DNA of 60,436 nt from an uncultured Bacilli bacterium (GCA_910576985.1 CAJTLA010000001.1:1-60436); one strand, 5' to 3'; numbered from the stretch's first letter, positions 52,430 through 60,436 are shown. Program-made: numbers and translations. The notes: generated by a model not told the origin, from the sequence alone.

Positions 52430-53862
52430 GTTTTACCACTCTCCAAATTTCTATGTTTTTCGACGTAAGAAGCGAGTTGATAGATCGTTTCTTCTTTAAA
52501 GTAGTTTCCGATAATTTGCATTCCAATTGGCATATGATCATGGTTAAATCCTACTGGAATTGACATTGCTGGCAATCCTGCCATATTGGCTGGTATGGTT
52601 AATAGATCATCATAAAAACTTTTTAAGGCATCATCACCTTTGGTTCCAAGTGGATATGCTACATCGGTGTTGGTTGGTCCAATTAATAGATCATATTGTT
52701 CAAAAGCTTGTTTAAAGCTTTCTATCATTTGTCCTCTTATTTTTAGGGCTTTATTATAATAGATATTGGCATTTTTCCCACTTAATACATATGAACCAAT
52801 CATGAGTCTTCTTTTTACTTCTTTTCCAAATCCTTCACTTCTACTTTTTTTATACAGTTCTTCTAGGTTTTGATAAGTGTCTGTTGCATGTCCAAAACGA
52901 ATTCCATCATATCTTGCTAAATTGCTACTTGCTTCTCCTAAGGCAATAACTTGGTATAAAGGAATGGCATATTCTAAGTAGAATACATCCAAATAATCTA
53001 CTTGACAACCTGCTTGTCTTAGTTGGTCTATAATTTCTTCTATTTTTGTTTTGACTTCTGGGTTGATGGCTTCATTCATATAGTAATTTGGAACTCCAAT
53101 TTTTAGTCCTTTGATATCTTTTTCTAGATATTCTGTATAGTTTGGTACTGGTTTTTCTGATGATGTTAAGTCTTTTTCATCGGTTCCACTAATTGTTTCT
53201 AATAATAATGCATTTTCATAAACGGTTCTAGTCATTGGTCCAATTTGATCTAATGATGATGCAAATGCGATTAGTCCGTATCTTGATACTCTTCCATAGG
53301 TTGGTTTTAGTCCAACAATTCCACAGAAACTAGCAGGTTGTCTGATACTTCCTCCAGTATCTGATCCGAGCGCTAATGGTGTTATATTTGATGCCACTGC
53401 AACTGCACTTCCACTGCTACTTCCTCCTGGTACTTTTGTAATATCCCAAGGATTTAATATTGGTCCAAAATAGCTTGTTTCTCCTGTTGATCCCATGGCA
53501 AACTCATCCATATTGGTTTTTCCAATGATAATCATATGTTTTTGTTTTATTTTTTCGATTACAGTAGCGTCATAGATAGGATCAAAATTCTCTAACATAT
53601 GAGAGGCACAGGTTGTTTTTAGATTTTTGGTTACAATGTTATCTTTTATGGCAATTGGAATCCCAAACAGTGGGTTATCAATTTCCATATTTTCTAGTTG
53701 TTTTGCTTCTTCTATTGCATCTTTATTCAAGGTAATGAATGCATTGAGATTACTTTTTTCTATTTTATCGAATGCTTCTAGTACTAAATCAAGTGGTTTA
53801 ATTTCTTTGTTTTTTATTTTTTTTTGAATTTCTTTTAATGGAAGTTCTAAATAGTTAGTCAT
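52423..53862 (-). CDS. gatA: Asp-tRNA(Asn)/Glu-tRNA(Gln) amidotransferase subunit A
   Basis: GatA is the amidase subunit that releases ammonia from glutamine. The 479-residue protein has the amidase signature with catalytic Ser: VPGGSSSGSAVAVA, then LGSDTGGSIRQPASFCG, and the Lys of the Ser-Ser-Lys triad in GIPIAIKDN. The start overlaps the end of gatC, and the stop overlaps gatB, so the three are translationally coupled. Confidence 0.97.
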   Translation of the reverse strand: MTNYLELPLKEIQKKIKNKEIKPLDLVLEAFDKIEKSNLNAFITLNKDAIEEAKQLENMEIDNPLFGIPIAIKDNIVTKNLKTTCASHMLENFDPIYDATVIEKIKQKHMIIIGKTNMDEFAMGSTGETSYFGPILNPWDITKVPGGSSSGSAVAVASNITPLALGSDTGGSIRQPASFCGIVGLKPTYGRVSRYGLIAFASSLDQIGPMTRTVYENALLLETISGTDEKDLTSSEKPVPNYTEYLEKDIKGLKIGVPNYYMNEAINPEVKTKIEEIIDQLRQAGCQVDYLDVFYLEYAIPLYQVIALGEASSNLARYDGIRFGHATDTYQNLEELYKKSRSEGFGKEVKRRLMIGSYVLSGKNANIYYNKALKIRGQMIESFKQAFEQYDLLIGPTNTDVAYPLGTKGDDALKSFYDDLLTIPANMAGLPAMSIPVGFNHDHMPIGMQIIGNYFKEETIYQLASYVEKHRNLESGKTC

Positions 53863-54151
53863 CTAAAGCTCCTGGTACTGTAATATAATCTCCACTTGTT
53901 TTGTTTGCATTCTTTTTTATTTCATCCATAGTTAAACTATTTTCTGTTTCATCTCCATGGTATAAGTCATGGTTTTCTGTTGGTGAAATAGTTGGTGTGC
54001 TGTTTTCTTGTATGTTTACTGAACTAATTTTATCTATATCATCTAAAATATCGTTTAATTGACGTGAAAATTTCTTTTTTTCTTCTTCTGTTAAAACAAG
54101 GTTCGCTAGGTCCGCGACATGTTCTACTTCTTCGATTGTTAATCCGTTCAT
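53855..54151 (-). CDS. gatC: Asp-tRNA(Asn)/Glu-tRNA(Gln) amidotransferase subunit C
   Basis: GatC stabilises the GatA-GatB pair. The 98-residue protein has EEVEHVADLANLVLTEEE near the N-terminus, FSRQLNDILDDIDKISSV in the middle and a typical acidic end. The ATG at 54151 is chosen because AAGGAGG precedes it by a good distance. An in-frame start at 54172 lies upstream of that site. It is the first gene of the operon gatC-gatA-gatB. Confidence 0.93.
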   Translation of the reverse strand: MNGLTIEEVEHVADLANLVLTEEEKKKFSRQLNDILDDIDKISSVNIQENSTPTISPTENHDLYHGDETENSLTMDEIKKNANKTSGDYITVPGALDD

Positions 54152-54176
54152 AGATTTCCTCCTTATATCCATATCA

Positions 54177-54206
54177 ATTATACCATATGGGACAAGTTAT
54201 TTACAA
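54177..54206 (-). promoter_or_regulatory. Promoter of gatCAB
   Basis: TTGTAA (complement of 54201-54206), 18 bases, then TGGTATAAT (hexamer at 54177-54182). Confidence 0.65.
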
Positions 54207-54221
54207 CCTTAAGCTTTTGGG

Positions 54222-54249
54222 ATAAAGAAAAAGCCTTTTTAGACTTTTT
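54222..54249 (-). terminator. Terminator of the holin gene
   Basis: AAAAAG (54228-54233) pairs with CTTTTT (54244-54249) across the stop codon. A short T-rich run follows on the minus strand. Confidence 0.6.
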
Positions 54250-54637
54250 CATCGGCTTCTTTTTTTAGTTGTTCTAATTTATTTAGTACTGTTTTTGGAA
54301 TTGGTAAATTCATTGCTGCACAGTTTTCTAAAATTGAGATACATTCATTTATGACAAAATAATATATCATGAATGTTCTGATAACGCCATTACTGTTGCA
54401 GATTTGATCTACAATAACAGCTACTGCGACTAGACATAAGTAACAAAGTTTTTTTATGAATCCTTTTACTCCTGCTTTTGAGCTAATGGTACCTTTTATA
54501 TAGGCTTTGGCAATCCCTGAGATGCAATCAATTCCAATTGCAATTAGTAATGTAATTAAAGCTGTATCCATGCCACCAAATAGGTAAGTAAATAACATTA
54601 GGAAAGAGCCAGTTATCATTTGAAATGTTTGTTTCAT
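54239..54637 (-). CDS. Phage-type holin (toxin secretion/holin_4 family)
   Basis: This 132-residue protein has three or four hydrophobic helices and a charged tail, with the family segment GIDCISGIAKAYIKG followed by SSKAGVKGFIKKL (PF05105-like). Holins make membrane pores that let endolysins or toxins out. No endolysin, tail or other phage gene lies nearby, so it is an orphan. AAAGGAG precedes the ATG at 54637. It could be a phage remnant put to use in cell lysis or toxin export. Confidence 0.8.
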   Translation of the reverse strand: MKQTFQMITGSFLMLFTYLFGGMDTALITLLIAIGIDCISGIAKAYIKGTISSKAGVKGFIKKLCYLCLVAVAVIVDQICNSNGVIRTFMIYYFVINECISILENCAAMNLPIPKTVLNKLEQLKKEADEKV

Positions 54638-54833
54638 TTTATTTTCTCCTTTCATTATATTGGATGTATTTTTTTATATAATGAAAGATATATACGTGTA
54701 ATTTTAATAAAAAGAGGTTACATTTTAAAACGAGGAGTGTGTATGTTCTAGTTGACAACCAGATTTTTTATGGATTCTTGTTTATAATTACTTACATTTT
54801 TAGGTTTGATATTAACAATCTAATTAAGTTATA

Positions 54834-54859
54834 TCAAAAAAAGATATTACTCATATCTT
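54834..54859 (-). terminator. Terminator of the YtxH/DUF948 operon
   Basis: AAGATAT (54841-54847) pairs with ATATCTT (54853-54859). On the minus strand a run of T follows. It covers the ytxH-like stop codon. Confidence 0.75.
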
Positions 54860-55268
54860 ATTTTTCATTTTTTTCTAGTTTGGCTAAAACTTCTTTTGTA
54901 ACTGCGATTGCTTTTTCTCGGATTGCATTTGCAGTATTTTCTAATACTGGAGTTCCTTTTTCTACTGCGTAATCCACTAATTCTTCTGCCATATTTTGAA
55001 TGTCTTTGGCTTTTTTCTTAGCAATTTTTAATACTTTTTCTTTATCTAAATCTGTCATTGCTTCTTTGATTTCAAAGATTTTAGCTTCAATTGTCTCTTT
55101 TACCTCTTCTGCATCTACATCTCTTAATTTATGGATCATTTCATCAAATTTTTCTTTTAATTCTTTTCTTGTTTCACTTCCACTTTTTGGGGCAAATAGG
55201 ACTCCTAGTCCTGCTCCAATCCCTGCACCTAATAAAAACTTTCCTAATCCTGTTTTCTTTTTACTCAT
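54858..55268 (-). CDS. YtxH domain-containing protein
   Basis: This 136-residue protein starts with the YtxH segment GKFLLGAGIGAGLGVLFAPKSG (one Gly-rich membrane helix and an APKSG turn). A long charged amphipathic helix region, probably coiled coil, follows. YtxH proteins are general-stress envelope proteins of unknown mechanism in Bacillus. The ATG at 55268 overlaps the stop of the preceding DUF948 gene. A longer frame reading into that gene lacks a ribosome site. It is last in a four-gene unit. Confidence 0.85.
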   Translation of the reverse strand: MSKKKTGLGKFLLGAGIGAGLGVLFAPKSGSETRKELKEKFDEMIHKLRDVDAEEVKETIEAKIFEIKEAMTDLDKEKVLKIAKKKAKDIQNMAEELVDYAVEKGTPVLENTANAIREKAIAVTKEVLAKLEKNEK

Positions 55269-55536
55269 AGTCATCATTTCCTTTCTTTTTTCTTCTAAAA
55301 ATTTTGTTAATGCCATTTACGATAAGGTTAATTGTTTTATCACTAATCATATTTAATGTATCTGCTGTTCTATCAACAATGTCAAAAACTCCATTCAGTT
55401 TTTTCACTTTCATGTCTACTTCATCAACTACTCTGTCAATTTTATCCACAACTTTATTTAATCTTACGATAAATATAATTGATACTACTACTAATATAAT
55501 TAATAATAAATATAATATGATTGGAAGTAGTTCCAT
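55261..55536 (-). CDS. DUF948 (YtxG-like) membrane protein
   Basis: This 91-residue protein has an N-terminal helix (residues about 4-25) and a long alternating hydrophobic/charged helix (RLNKVVDKIDRVVDEVDMKVKKL) of the DUF948 type. YtxG and YtxH are paired in Bacillus, as here. GTGGAAG lies just before the ATG at 55536. A GTG nine bases earlier is possible. The gene overlaps the ytxH-like start. Confidence 0.8.
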   Translation of the reverse strand: MELLPIILYLLLIILVVVSIIFIVRLNKVVDKIDRVVDEVDMKVKKLNGVFDIVDRTADTLNMISDKTINLIVNGINKIFRRKKKGNDDYE

Positions 55537-55544
55537 TGCTTCCA

Positions 55545-56429
55545 CTATTCTTCACCATCCTTTTTTTCATACATTGAATCAATTAGATTAAAAAGATCGC
55601 TCTCTGTTAATTCGTCTACTTCTGGTTCACTACAAATCTTATCCATTTCTTCTTCAATCATATTGCTCTCTTCTTTTGTTTCTTCTTCTGTAACAATCTC
55701 TGGTCTATCGTTTACCACAATTTGTTCTAGATCATCTACTTCATTCATCAATTCTAATTCTTTATTTTTTTCTACTCTAGATGGTGTCTTTTCTTGAATT
55801 AATTCTTCTACTTTTGAATCTAATTCATCAAAAAGTTCTAATGTTTCTTCTGGCGTTTCTTCTACTACTTTTTTGTGCCCAAATAATGTTGTTTCTAAAT
55901 CATCTTCTAATGTTCCAAAGGCTTTATTACGAATATCATCAATAGTAAGTTCTCGTTTGCTATAAACTTCATTTACTCTTTTCTTTGGCGTAATATCATC
56001 CTTTTTATAGTTTTTGTCTAAAATTCCATATACAGGCGAAATGATTGGAGTTGGCTTAAATGTTTTTTTATCTTCTTTTACCGTAGTTGCTGTAAGTGCT
56101 GGATTTTTTCCTCCATATGCTTCTTTTTTTTGGATTTTTGGAGGAGTTTTTGGTTTTGGAGCTGGTTTTGGAACTGGCTCTTTTTCTTGTGTTGTAGTTG
56201 TAGTAGGTAATTTATCGAAGTCCTTTTCATCAAAATAAACTGGAAATTTAAATTTTTCTTCTTTTTTTGGTGGTTCTTCTTGTTTTACTTCCTCTTTTTT
56301 TGGTTCTTCTTTTACAGTAGTCTTTGCTGGAGATGGAATTTCTATTTTCCGAATATCAGTTTGAATTGGATTTACTTCCTCTTCGACTTCCTCTGTAAAC
56401 ATGTTTTTTACTTTTTCTAGAAATTTCAT
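55545..56429 (-). CDS. Acidic, Pro-rich hypothetical protein of the YtxG/YtxH operon
   Basis: This 294-residue protein has no signal or membrane helix. Residues about 1-130 are disordered, rich in Lys, Glu, Pro and Thr (KPAPKPKTPP). A short conserved-looking motif ISPVYGILDKNYKKDDI lies near residue 145, and an acidic C-terminus ends in a helical ESDLFNLIDSMYEK segment. No family name is known to me. The motif may bind a partner at the membrane or division site, but this is a guess. The ATG at 56429 follows AGAGGTG. Neighbours are a lipoprotein and the YtxG/H pair. Confidence 0.65.
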   Translation of the reverse strand: MKFLEKVKNMFTEEVEEEVNPIQTDIRKIEIPSPAKTTVKEEPKKEEVKQEEPPKKEEKFKFPVYFDEKDFDKLPTTTTTQEKEPVPKPAPKPKTPPKIQKKEAYGGKNPALTATTVKEDKKTFKPTPIISPVYGILDKNYKKDDITPKKRVNEVYSKRELTIDDIRNKAFGTLEDDLETTLFGHKKVVEETPEETLELFDELDSKVEELIQEKTPSRVEKNKELELMNEVDDLEQIVVNDRPEIVTEEETKEESNMIEEEMDKICSEPEVDELTESDLFNLIDSMYEKKDGEE

Positions 56430-56440
56430 TATATTCACCT

Positions 56441-57067
56441 CTATTTATTGTTGCTTTCTGCTTCTACATAATTATTGATATTAGAATTTGTATTTTGATC
56501 TGTTGATTCAAATAATTCATATTTTTCTTCTTTGTTGGTAAAATATTCATCATCTAACATTAATTGAATGACATTATGATTGAATTTGACTGTGGATAAA
56601 ATATAGGAGGCATTTAGTATAACATCGTCAATATCTTTTTTATCAACTAGTGATTCGATTTTGGCATAGTTATATGTAAATTTCACTAAATATTTTGATC
56701 CTTCTTTTGTAATTTCTACATATCCTTTTTTATTTTTTGTGTGAATTACCTTTGAATAATATGCTTGTTTATTTTCTTTATATGTTGTTTCTTTTTGGTA
56801 ATAGTAACTAATTGCATCAATATACAAATAATAATAGTTTCCATTAGAATATAATTTGTCATTAAATTCGTCTGTATCTATGTAGATAACACCTCTTGGA
56901 ATATAATATTTATAGCCTTTTCCAATACGATTATAAAGTGTATTCTCTTTGGATAAGATTACATTTATAGTATTGTCAATACTATTCGTATCTATTCGTA
57001 CAGCTGTGCAACCTGTTACAAAAAATATATAAGAAATACAAGCTAATAATAAGATTACTTTTTTCAT
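56441..57067 (-). CDS. Predicted lipoprotein
   Basis: This 208-residue protein has a lipoprotein signal: basic N-terminus, hydrophobic core and lipobox FVTGC with Cys at about residue 20. It would be anchored on the outer face of the membrane. The mature part is rich in Tyr, Asn and Lys and has no recognised domain. An extended -10 promoter (57088-57093) lies upstream. It is the first gene of the lipoprotein/acidic protein/DUF948/YtxH unit. Confidence 0.75.
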   Translation of the reverse strand: MKKVILLLACISYIFFVTGCTAVRIDTNSIDNTINVILSKENTLYNRIGKGYKYYIPRGVIYIDTDEFNDKLYSNGNYYYLYIDAISYYYQKETTYKENKQAYYSKVIHTKNKKGYVEITKEGSKYLVKFTYNYAKIESLVDKKDIDDVILNASYILSTVKFNHNVIQLMLDDEYFTNKEEKYELFESTDQNTNSNINNYVEAESNNK

Positions 57068-57087
57068 CTATTCACCTGCTTACTATG

Positions 57088-57093
57088 ATTATA
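57088..57093 (-). promoter_or_regulatory. -10 box of the lipoprotein operon
   Basis: TATAAT, with TGA before it (extended -10), 20 bases before the lipoprotein start. The -35 is weak. Confidence 0.5.
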
Positions 57094-57146
57094 TCAAAAA
57101 ATTAGGAATTGCAAAAGATAAAAGCTAAGAGAAATGTAAAAAAGTG

Positions 57147-57782
57147 TTAAATCTGTTTGCGAACTCTAATTTTATAAATGGGAAATCCTTTTAATGAAAA
57201 TTTTTGTTCATATTCTGTTTCGATGTTATCTTCTAAATTTTCTTCATGTAAATTTAATGAGATTTCTTCTATATGATATTTTAATTCATTAAAGGAGATG
57301 ATTGAATATTCAAATAAATGGCGGTTGTCTGTTTTCATTTCTATTATAATGTCATTTTGAAATAATGATTCATAACGTTTTAAAAAGATAGGGCTTGATA
57401 GTCTTCTATTTTCATGTCTATTTTTTGGCCAAGGGTCAGAAAAGTTTAAATAAATCAAATCAATTTCATGGTCAAATATCGTTTGTATTTCAGTTGCATC
57501 CATTCTAATAAATCGTAAATTAGGAAGTTTTAATTCTTCTGCTTTTTCTATCGCTCTTACAATCACACTATCAAATTTCTCAATTCCAATAAAATTGATA
57601 TTAGGGTTACGTTTGGCTTTTTCTATAATAAAGTGTCCTTTCCCCATTCCGATTTCTATATGAAGAGGAGATTTTTTTTGAAATAGATTCATATAGTTTC
57701 CTCTATGCTGCTCTGGGTTCTTGATCACTATTTCGGCGGATTTTATTTTTTCTTCTGCGCCTTTTACATGTTTTAATCTCAT
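57147..57782 (-). CDS. trmB: tRNA (guanine-N7-)-methyltransferase
   Basis: TrmB makes m7G46 in tRNA. The 211-residue protein has the AdoMet motif IEIGMGKGHFI near residue 47, IGIEKFDSVIVRA and the signature FSDPWPKNRHENRRLSSPIFL near residue 117. TDNRHLFEYS follows near residue 155. The length is normal. The ATG at 57782 follows AAGGTGA. A longer frame would include the -10 box of its promoter. Confidence 0.96.
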   Translation of the reverse strand: MRLKHVKGAEEKIKSAEIVIKNPEQHRGNYMNLFQKKSPLHIEIGMGKGHFIIEKAKRNPNINFIGIEKFDSVIVRAIEKAEELKLPNLRFIRMDATEIQTIFDHEIDLIYLNFSDPWPKNRHENRRLSSPIFLKRYESLFQNDIIIEMKTDNRHLFEYSIISFNELKYHIEEISLNLHEENLEDNIETEYEQKFSLKGFPIYKIRVRKQI

Positions 57783-57798
57783 TTTTATCACCTTATTT

Positions 57799-57838
57799 AT
57801 TATATCACATTCACCAAAAGAAAATAAACTCATATAAT
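57799..57838. promoter_or_regulatory. Divergent promoters of trmB and the Met/Pro-rich gene
   Basis: Leftward: TGATATAAT (hexamer at 57799-57804, minus) for trmB. Rightward: TTCACC (57810-57815), 17 bases, TATAAT (57833-57838) for the 57868 gene. The two overlap in space. Confidence 0.55.
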
Positions 57839-57867
57839 GAATTAGAACAAATAAAGGAGTGTGTAAA

Positions 57868-58182
57868 ATGAAAAAAGACAGAAACTGTGGAGCTAATGTA
57901 GCTTATAATCCTGTTTATCCTACTTATCCTATGATGGGGGGCATGCCTAGTGCGATGCCAGGAATTATGCCTGGGATTCCAAATACAATGCCAATGCCTA
58001 CGATGCCATCATATACGCCAACAGTAAGTCAAGACTATAGCAATGTAGAACAACAATTAAATAATTTATCTTCACAGATCAATAATTTAGAAAGACGTGT
58101 TACTAGATTAGAGAATGCCATGAATACAAGTTCTACTTCTTATAATTCAAAATACAATTCGTCTAATTATCAAATGATGTAA
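57868..58182 (+). CDS. Met/Pro-rich low-complexity protein with C-terminal coiled coil
   Basis: This 104-residue protein has a low-complexity first half rich in Met, Pro, Gly and Tyr (YPTYPMMGGMPSAMPG, then MPGIPNTMPMPTMPSYTP). A helical segment LNNLSSQINNLERRVTRLENAM follows, suited to a short trimeric or dimeric coiled coil, and then a Ser/Asn/Tyr tail. No family is recognised. The composition resembles spore-coat or surface proteins of Firmicutes, which would fit the spoIVF genes, but this is inference. The ATG at 57868 follows AAAGGAG. A terminator follows the stop. Confidence 0.7.
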   Translation: MKKDRNCGANVAYNPVYPTYPMMGGMPSAMPGIMPGIPNTMPMPTMPSYTPTVSQDYSNVEQQLNNLSSQINNLERRVTRLENAMNTSSTSYNSKYNSSNYQMM

Positions 58183-58214
58183 AAAGGTTGTTAGGTTTTT
58201 CTAACAATCTTTTT
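58181..58214 (+). terminator. Terminator of the Met/Pro-rich gene
   Basis: AAAAAGGTTGTTAG (58181-58194) pairs with CTAACAATCTTTTT (58201-58214), a 14-bp stem with one G-U pair, then T-rich DNA. Confidence 0.85.
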
Positions 58215-58227
58215 ATTTTGACTGTTT

Positions 58228-60123
58228 TTAGAAGCGACCTCCGCCACTTCCTCCACCAAATGATCCTCCACCACCTGAGAATCCTCCTCCAAATCCTCCA
58301 CCTGAAGAATTTCTAGAGTTGGCGATTGACTGTGCTGAATAAGCGTTATTGACGGCTGTATTTACAGAGCTAGAAATGATATGGTTAAATATCATCATGT
58401 CACGCATCATATGCATATTATAATTTAAATTAATAAGGTCTACTTCATTAAATTCGTTTACTCTAATTTCCATTGTTTTTGCAAGTTTATCTGCACAACC
58501 TAAGCTTACTGCATACACTAAATATTTTTCCCAAAGAACAATTTCTGGTAAGTCTTTTTTGTCTATTTGTCCAAAATCTTCCATAAATTTTTTTAGGGCT
58601 TTCCATTTTAAGTAATGTTCGTTTCCTTTTGGTGTTTTTTTGGTAAATGACATAAAGTAAAATAGTGATATGAGTCCTGCTACGAAACAAATCATTGCGA
58701 TAATCATAGAATACTGGAATGATAGAATTCCGATTCCTATTCCTAGGAAGGAGTATAGACTTGCTTTGGCTTTAATTCCATTTTTTTGTTCATAGAAGTT
58801 TTCTTCTTTGGCTTCTATTGTTGCTTGTGTTTTCCAAGAAGTAAAATCATTAATAAATGAGCTATATCCAGATTTTGCTTTGGATTTTAATCGATTTAAT
58901 GTAATTTCTTGATTATTATCTCTAAATATTAATTGAATTAATTTTTGATCAGATGGTGTTAAAACAGCACTGTTTTCATGATATGTTAGTTTATAATCTT
59001 TTTTGTCTATTTTTTCAAAGACAATTACTTTTTTATAGATTAGATTTAATAGGCAAGCAGATAAGTCATTATTGTTTACATTTTGACGAAATAGATATCC
59101 TACTGTAGAAGGATTATAGTCTGCAGGAAAATCTCTAAAGTATTTTGTTTTAAAAGTACTTTCATATTCTTTGTCATGTTTTTTGTATACATAACGAATT
59201 AAAAATCCTAGTCCTACGATCCAAATGGTTCCTAAAATACCAAGTAAAATCGTTATTATGGTTTTTTTTCTTTTTTCTGCTGCAATTTGTTTTCTAGCTT
59301 CTTCTCTTTCTAAGTTGGCTTGCTCTGCTTTTTCAGTTTCAAGTTCTATAATGGTATTTAATGCGTTTATTTGTGTTGTTTTTTTGGGATTAGTTAACAG
59401 GTTTTTGTCAAAGACAAAACGAGTGTCGATTGCGGTATTGGCATGTAATCCTTCTAGTGTTAAATTTATATGATTTTTTCCGTCTAATTTGATGTCCCCA
59501 ATTAATGGTCCATGGGCCCATGCACGAAGTGTTTCTTTGTTGTTTGGTATATAAATATCGATGTTTAGATAATGAATGCTTTCTCTAAAGTTTTCCCCAA
59601 ATATGTTCCAACCAATTTCAGCAATATCTTGATGACTAATGGCCATGTCTTTGATAATATATTCTAGGTAAAAAAATTTTCTTTCTGATGAAGGGTTAAA
59701 AATTCGATAGCTAACACCATTCATGTTTTTTGATTCTGTATATACTCCAAATTCTCCTGAACTTGCTGAATAAGATTTTGTAAATTTTGTTCCTTTATTT
59801 AACATTTCTTCCCAGCTGATGTTATTTTGAAATGGAATTGCTCTAATCTGAATGAGTTCAATATCAGAGCCATTATAGATATCGCTTCCATTAAAAGATT
59901 CTTTACTTCCTGTAAATTCGTTTAAGTTTGGGTTTTTAAAATAAAGGTCTCTATCCATTCCATTATAAGTTCCGTTCATAGAAAAAGCTTCTTTTACATA
60001 AAGGTCTCCATTTTCTAATACGGTTACATGCATGTTAAAATTCTCAATTCCATATTGTTCTGCTTTTACTCCAAGTGGAAATAAAAATAAAATAAATAAT
60101 AATGCTCCTAAAATTTTTTTCAT
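58228..60123 (-). CDS. DUF2207 domain membrane protein with Gly-rich tail
   Basis: This 631-residue protein has a signal peptide (cleavage near VKA, residue 21) and an extracytoplasmic DUF2207 domain (about 22-255, with FNMHVTVLENGDLYVKEAFSM). A transmembrane helix lies near 290-310, followed by a cytoplasmic-looking region, two more helices near 455-495 and a C-terminal tail of Gly-Phe-Gly repeats after residue 600. The family is widespread and uncharacterised. The Gly-rich end is a common feature of it. The gene stands alone with its own -10 box (60144-60149). Confidence 0.88.
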   Translation of the reverse strand: MKKILGALLFILFLFPLGVKAEQYGIENFNMHVTVLENGDLYVKEAFSMNGTYNGMDRDLYFKNPNLNEFTGSKESFNGSDIYNGSDIELIQIRAIPFQNNISWEEMLNKGTKFTKSYSASSGEFGVYTESKNMNGVSYRIFNPSSERKFFYLEYIIKDMAISHQDIAEIGWNIFGENFRESIHYLNIDIYIPNNKETLRAWAHGPLIGDIKLDGKNHINLTLEGLHANTAIDTRFVFDKNLLTNPKKTTQINALNTIIELETEKAEQANLEREEARKQIAAEKRKKTIITILLGILGTIWIVGLGFLIRYVYKKHDKEYESTFKTKYFRDFPADYNPSTVGYLFRQNVNNNDLSACLLNLIYKKVIVFEKIDKKDYKLTYHENSAVLTPSDQKLIQLIFRDNNQEITLNRLKSKAKSGYSSFINDFTSWKTQATIEAKEENFYEQKNGIKAKASLYSFLGIGIGILSFQYSMIIAMICFVAGLISLFYFMSFTKKTPKGNEHYLKWKALKKFMEDFGQIDKKDLPEIVLWEKYLVYAVSLGCADKLAKTMEIRVNEFNEVDLINLNYNMHMMRDMMIFNHIISSSVNTAVNNAYSAQSIANSRNSSGGGFGGGFSGGGGSFGGGSGGGRF

Positions 60124-60436
60124 ATTCTCTACCTCACATTATCATTATATCATGTTTCTTTTTTTCTAGCACGAAAAGTTAGTCGTTTTTAATAATCTAG
60201 GGATGATATTTATGGATTCCAAACATATATTTTTCTTGTACTACATTTTTTATTTTGGTTTCTATCATCGTTACTCGTTTGATTATTTGGATCATTAACC
60301 TCAAAACAAAAACAATCTCTATTGAAATTGTCTCAGACTGTTGACAAATAAATAATGCAAAAAGTCTTTAAATTTGAAATGAAATGTATTATAATAGAAA
60401 TGTAAGAACGACCTTATATTACCAAAAAATGGTCAT
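60124..60436. other. Non-coding end of the window with promoters and a repeat
   Basis: No gene is supported. It holds the DUF2207 -10 box (60144-60149, minus, TGATATAAT), copy B of the 26-base repeat and a plus-strand TATAAT at 60390-60395 that would drive a gene beyond the window edge. Confidence 0.5.
60308..60333. repeat. 26-base repeat, copy B
   Basis: Identical to 47063-47088 in the same orientation. It again has the ACAAT/ATTGT pair followed on the minus strand by T-rich DNA, so it may end a leftward transcript entering from outside the window. Confidence 0.7.

Noticed and set aside
1..60436. CRISPR array, rRNA or tRNA genes
   Set aside because: No regularly spaced repeats and no tRNA or rRNA consensus segments were seen on either strand.

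Overview
The window comes from a low-GC, Gram-positive bacterium of the Bacilli/Mollicutes-like Firmicutes, probably a gut lineage. The evidence is the AT-rich DNA, strong AGGAGG ribosome sites, TTGACA/TGnTATAAT promoters, a leucine T-box, gatCAB, an N-terminally extended L27 with its Prp protease, and the Bacillus-type order spoIVFA-spoIVFB-rplU-prp-rpmA. TGA is used as a stop (rpmA, several ATGA overlaps), so the mycoplasma code does not apply. SpoIVFA/SpoIVFB suggest an endospore former or a recent descendant of one. The species cannot be fixed from the sequence. Most genes are on the minus strand.

Layout. 0-0.45 kb: end of an Rpn-type nuclease/transposase gene and mobile-element debris. 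0.5-3 kb: L21-Prp-L27 and spoIVF genes. 3-8 kb: UV endonuclease uvsE, then a VanZ/RDD membrane protein, mutY and a glycolipid-type glycosyltransferase. 8-15 kb: leuS behind a Leu T-box, then pyruvate kinase and a GH31 alpha-glucosidase. 15-25.6 kb: an accessory defence island bounded by degraded ISL3 and IS256-type transposase relics. It holds type I restriction-modification (hsdR, hsdM, a half-length hsdS, a full hsdS, an hsdS fragment), a recombinase broken by one extra base, a truncated Fic gene, and an AbiE pair whose toxin gene is broken.

25.8-34.9 kb: the most interesting region, an eight-gene leftward operon of VTC-type polyphosphate polymerase, DUF4956 membrane protein, CotH-type kinase, membrane-anchored clan-A-like glycosidase, HEAT-like membrane protein, family 2 glycosyltransferase, small secreted barrel-like protein and HD-GYP phosphodiesterase. 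It looks like a surface-polysaccharide system with polyphosphate-linked and c-di-GMP-linked parts, led by one strong promoter and a hairpin/U-tract leader. 35-39.5 kb: two membrane-anchored thioredoxin-like proteins, L-lactate dehydrogenase and an uncharacterised HExxH protein. 39.5-47 kb: Sm_multidrug_ex family protein, Tex, DinB, a conserved hypothetical protein and a YfhO-type membrane protein. 47-47.6 kb: a non-coding stretch with a frameshifted small gene, an inverted repeat and a possible small RNA. 47.6-54.2 kb: gatCAB followed by a small membrane protein, a binding-protein/GGDEF receptor with a degenerate active site, and a YihY protein. 54.2-60.1 kb: an orphan holin, an envelope-type operon (lipoprotein, acidic Pro-rich protein, DUF948, YtxH), trmB, a Met/Pro-rich protein and a DUF2207 membrane protein.

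Much of the window is housekeeping (translation, glycolysis/fermentation, DNA repair) and envelope functions. The defence island shows clear decay, while the polysaccharide operon is intact.
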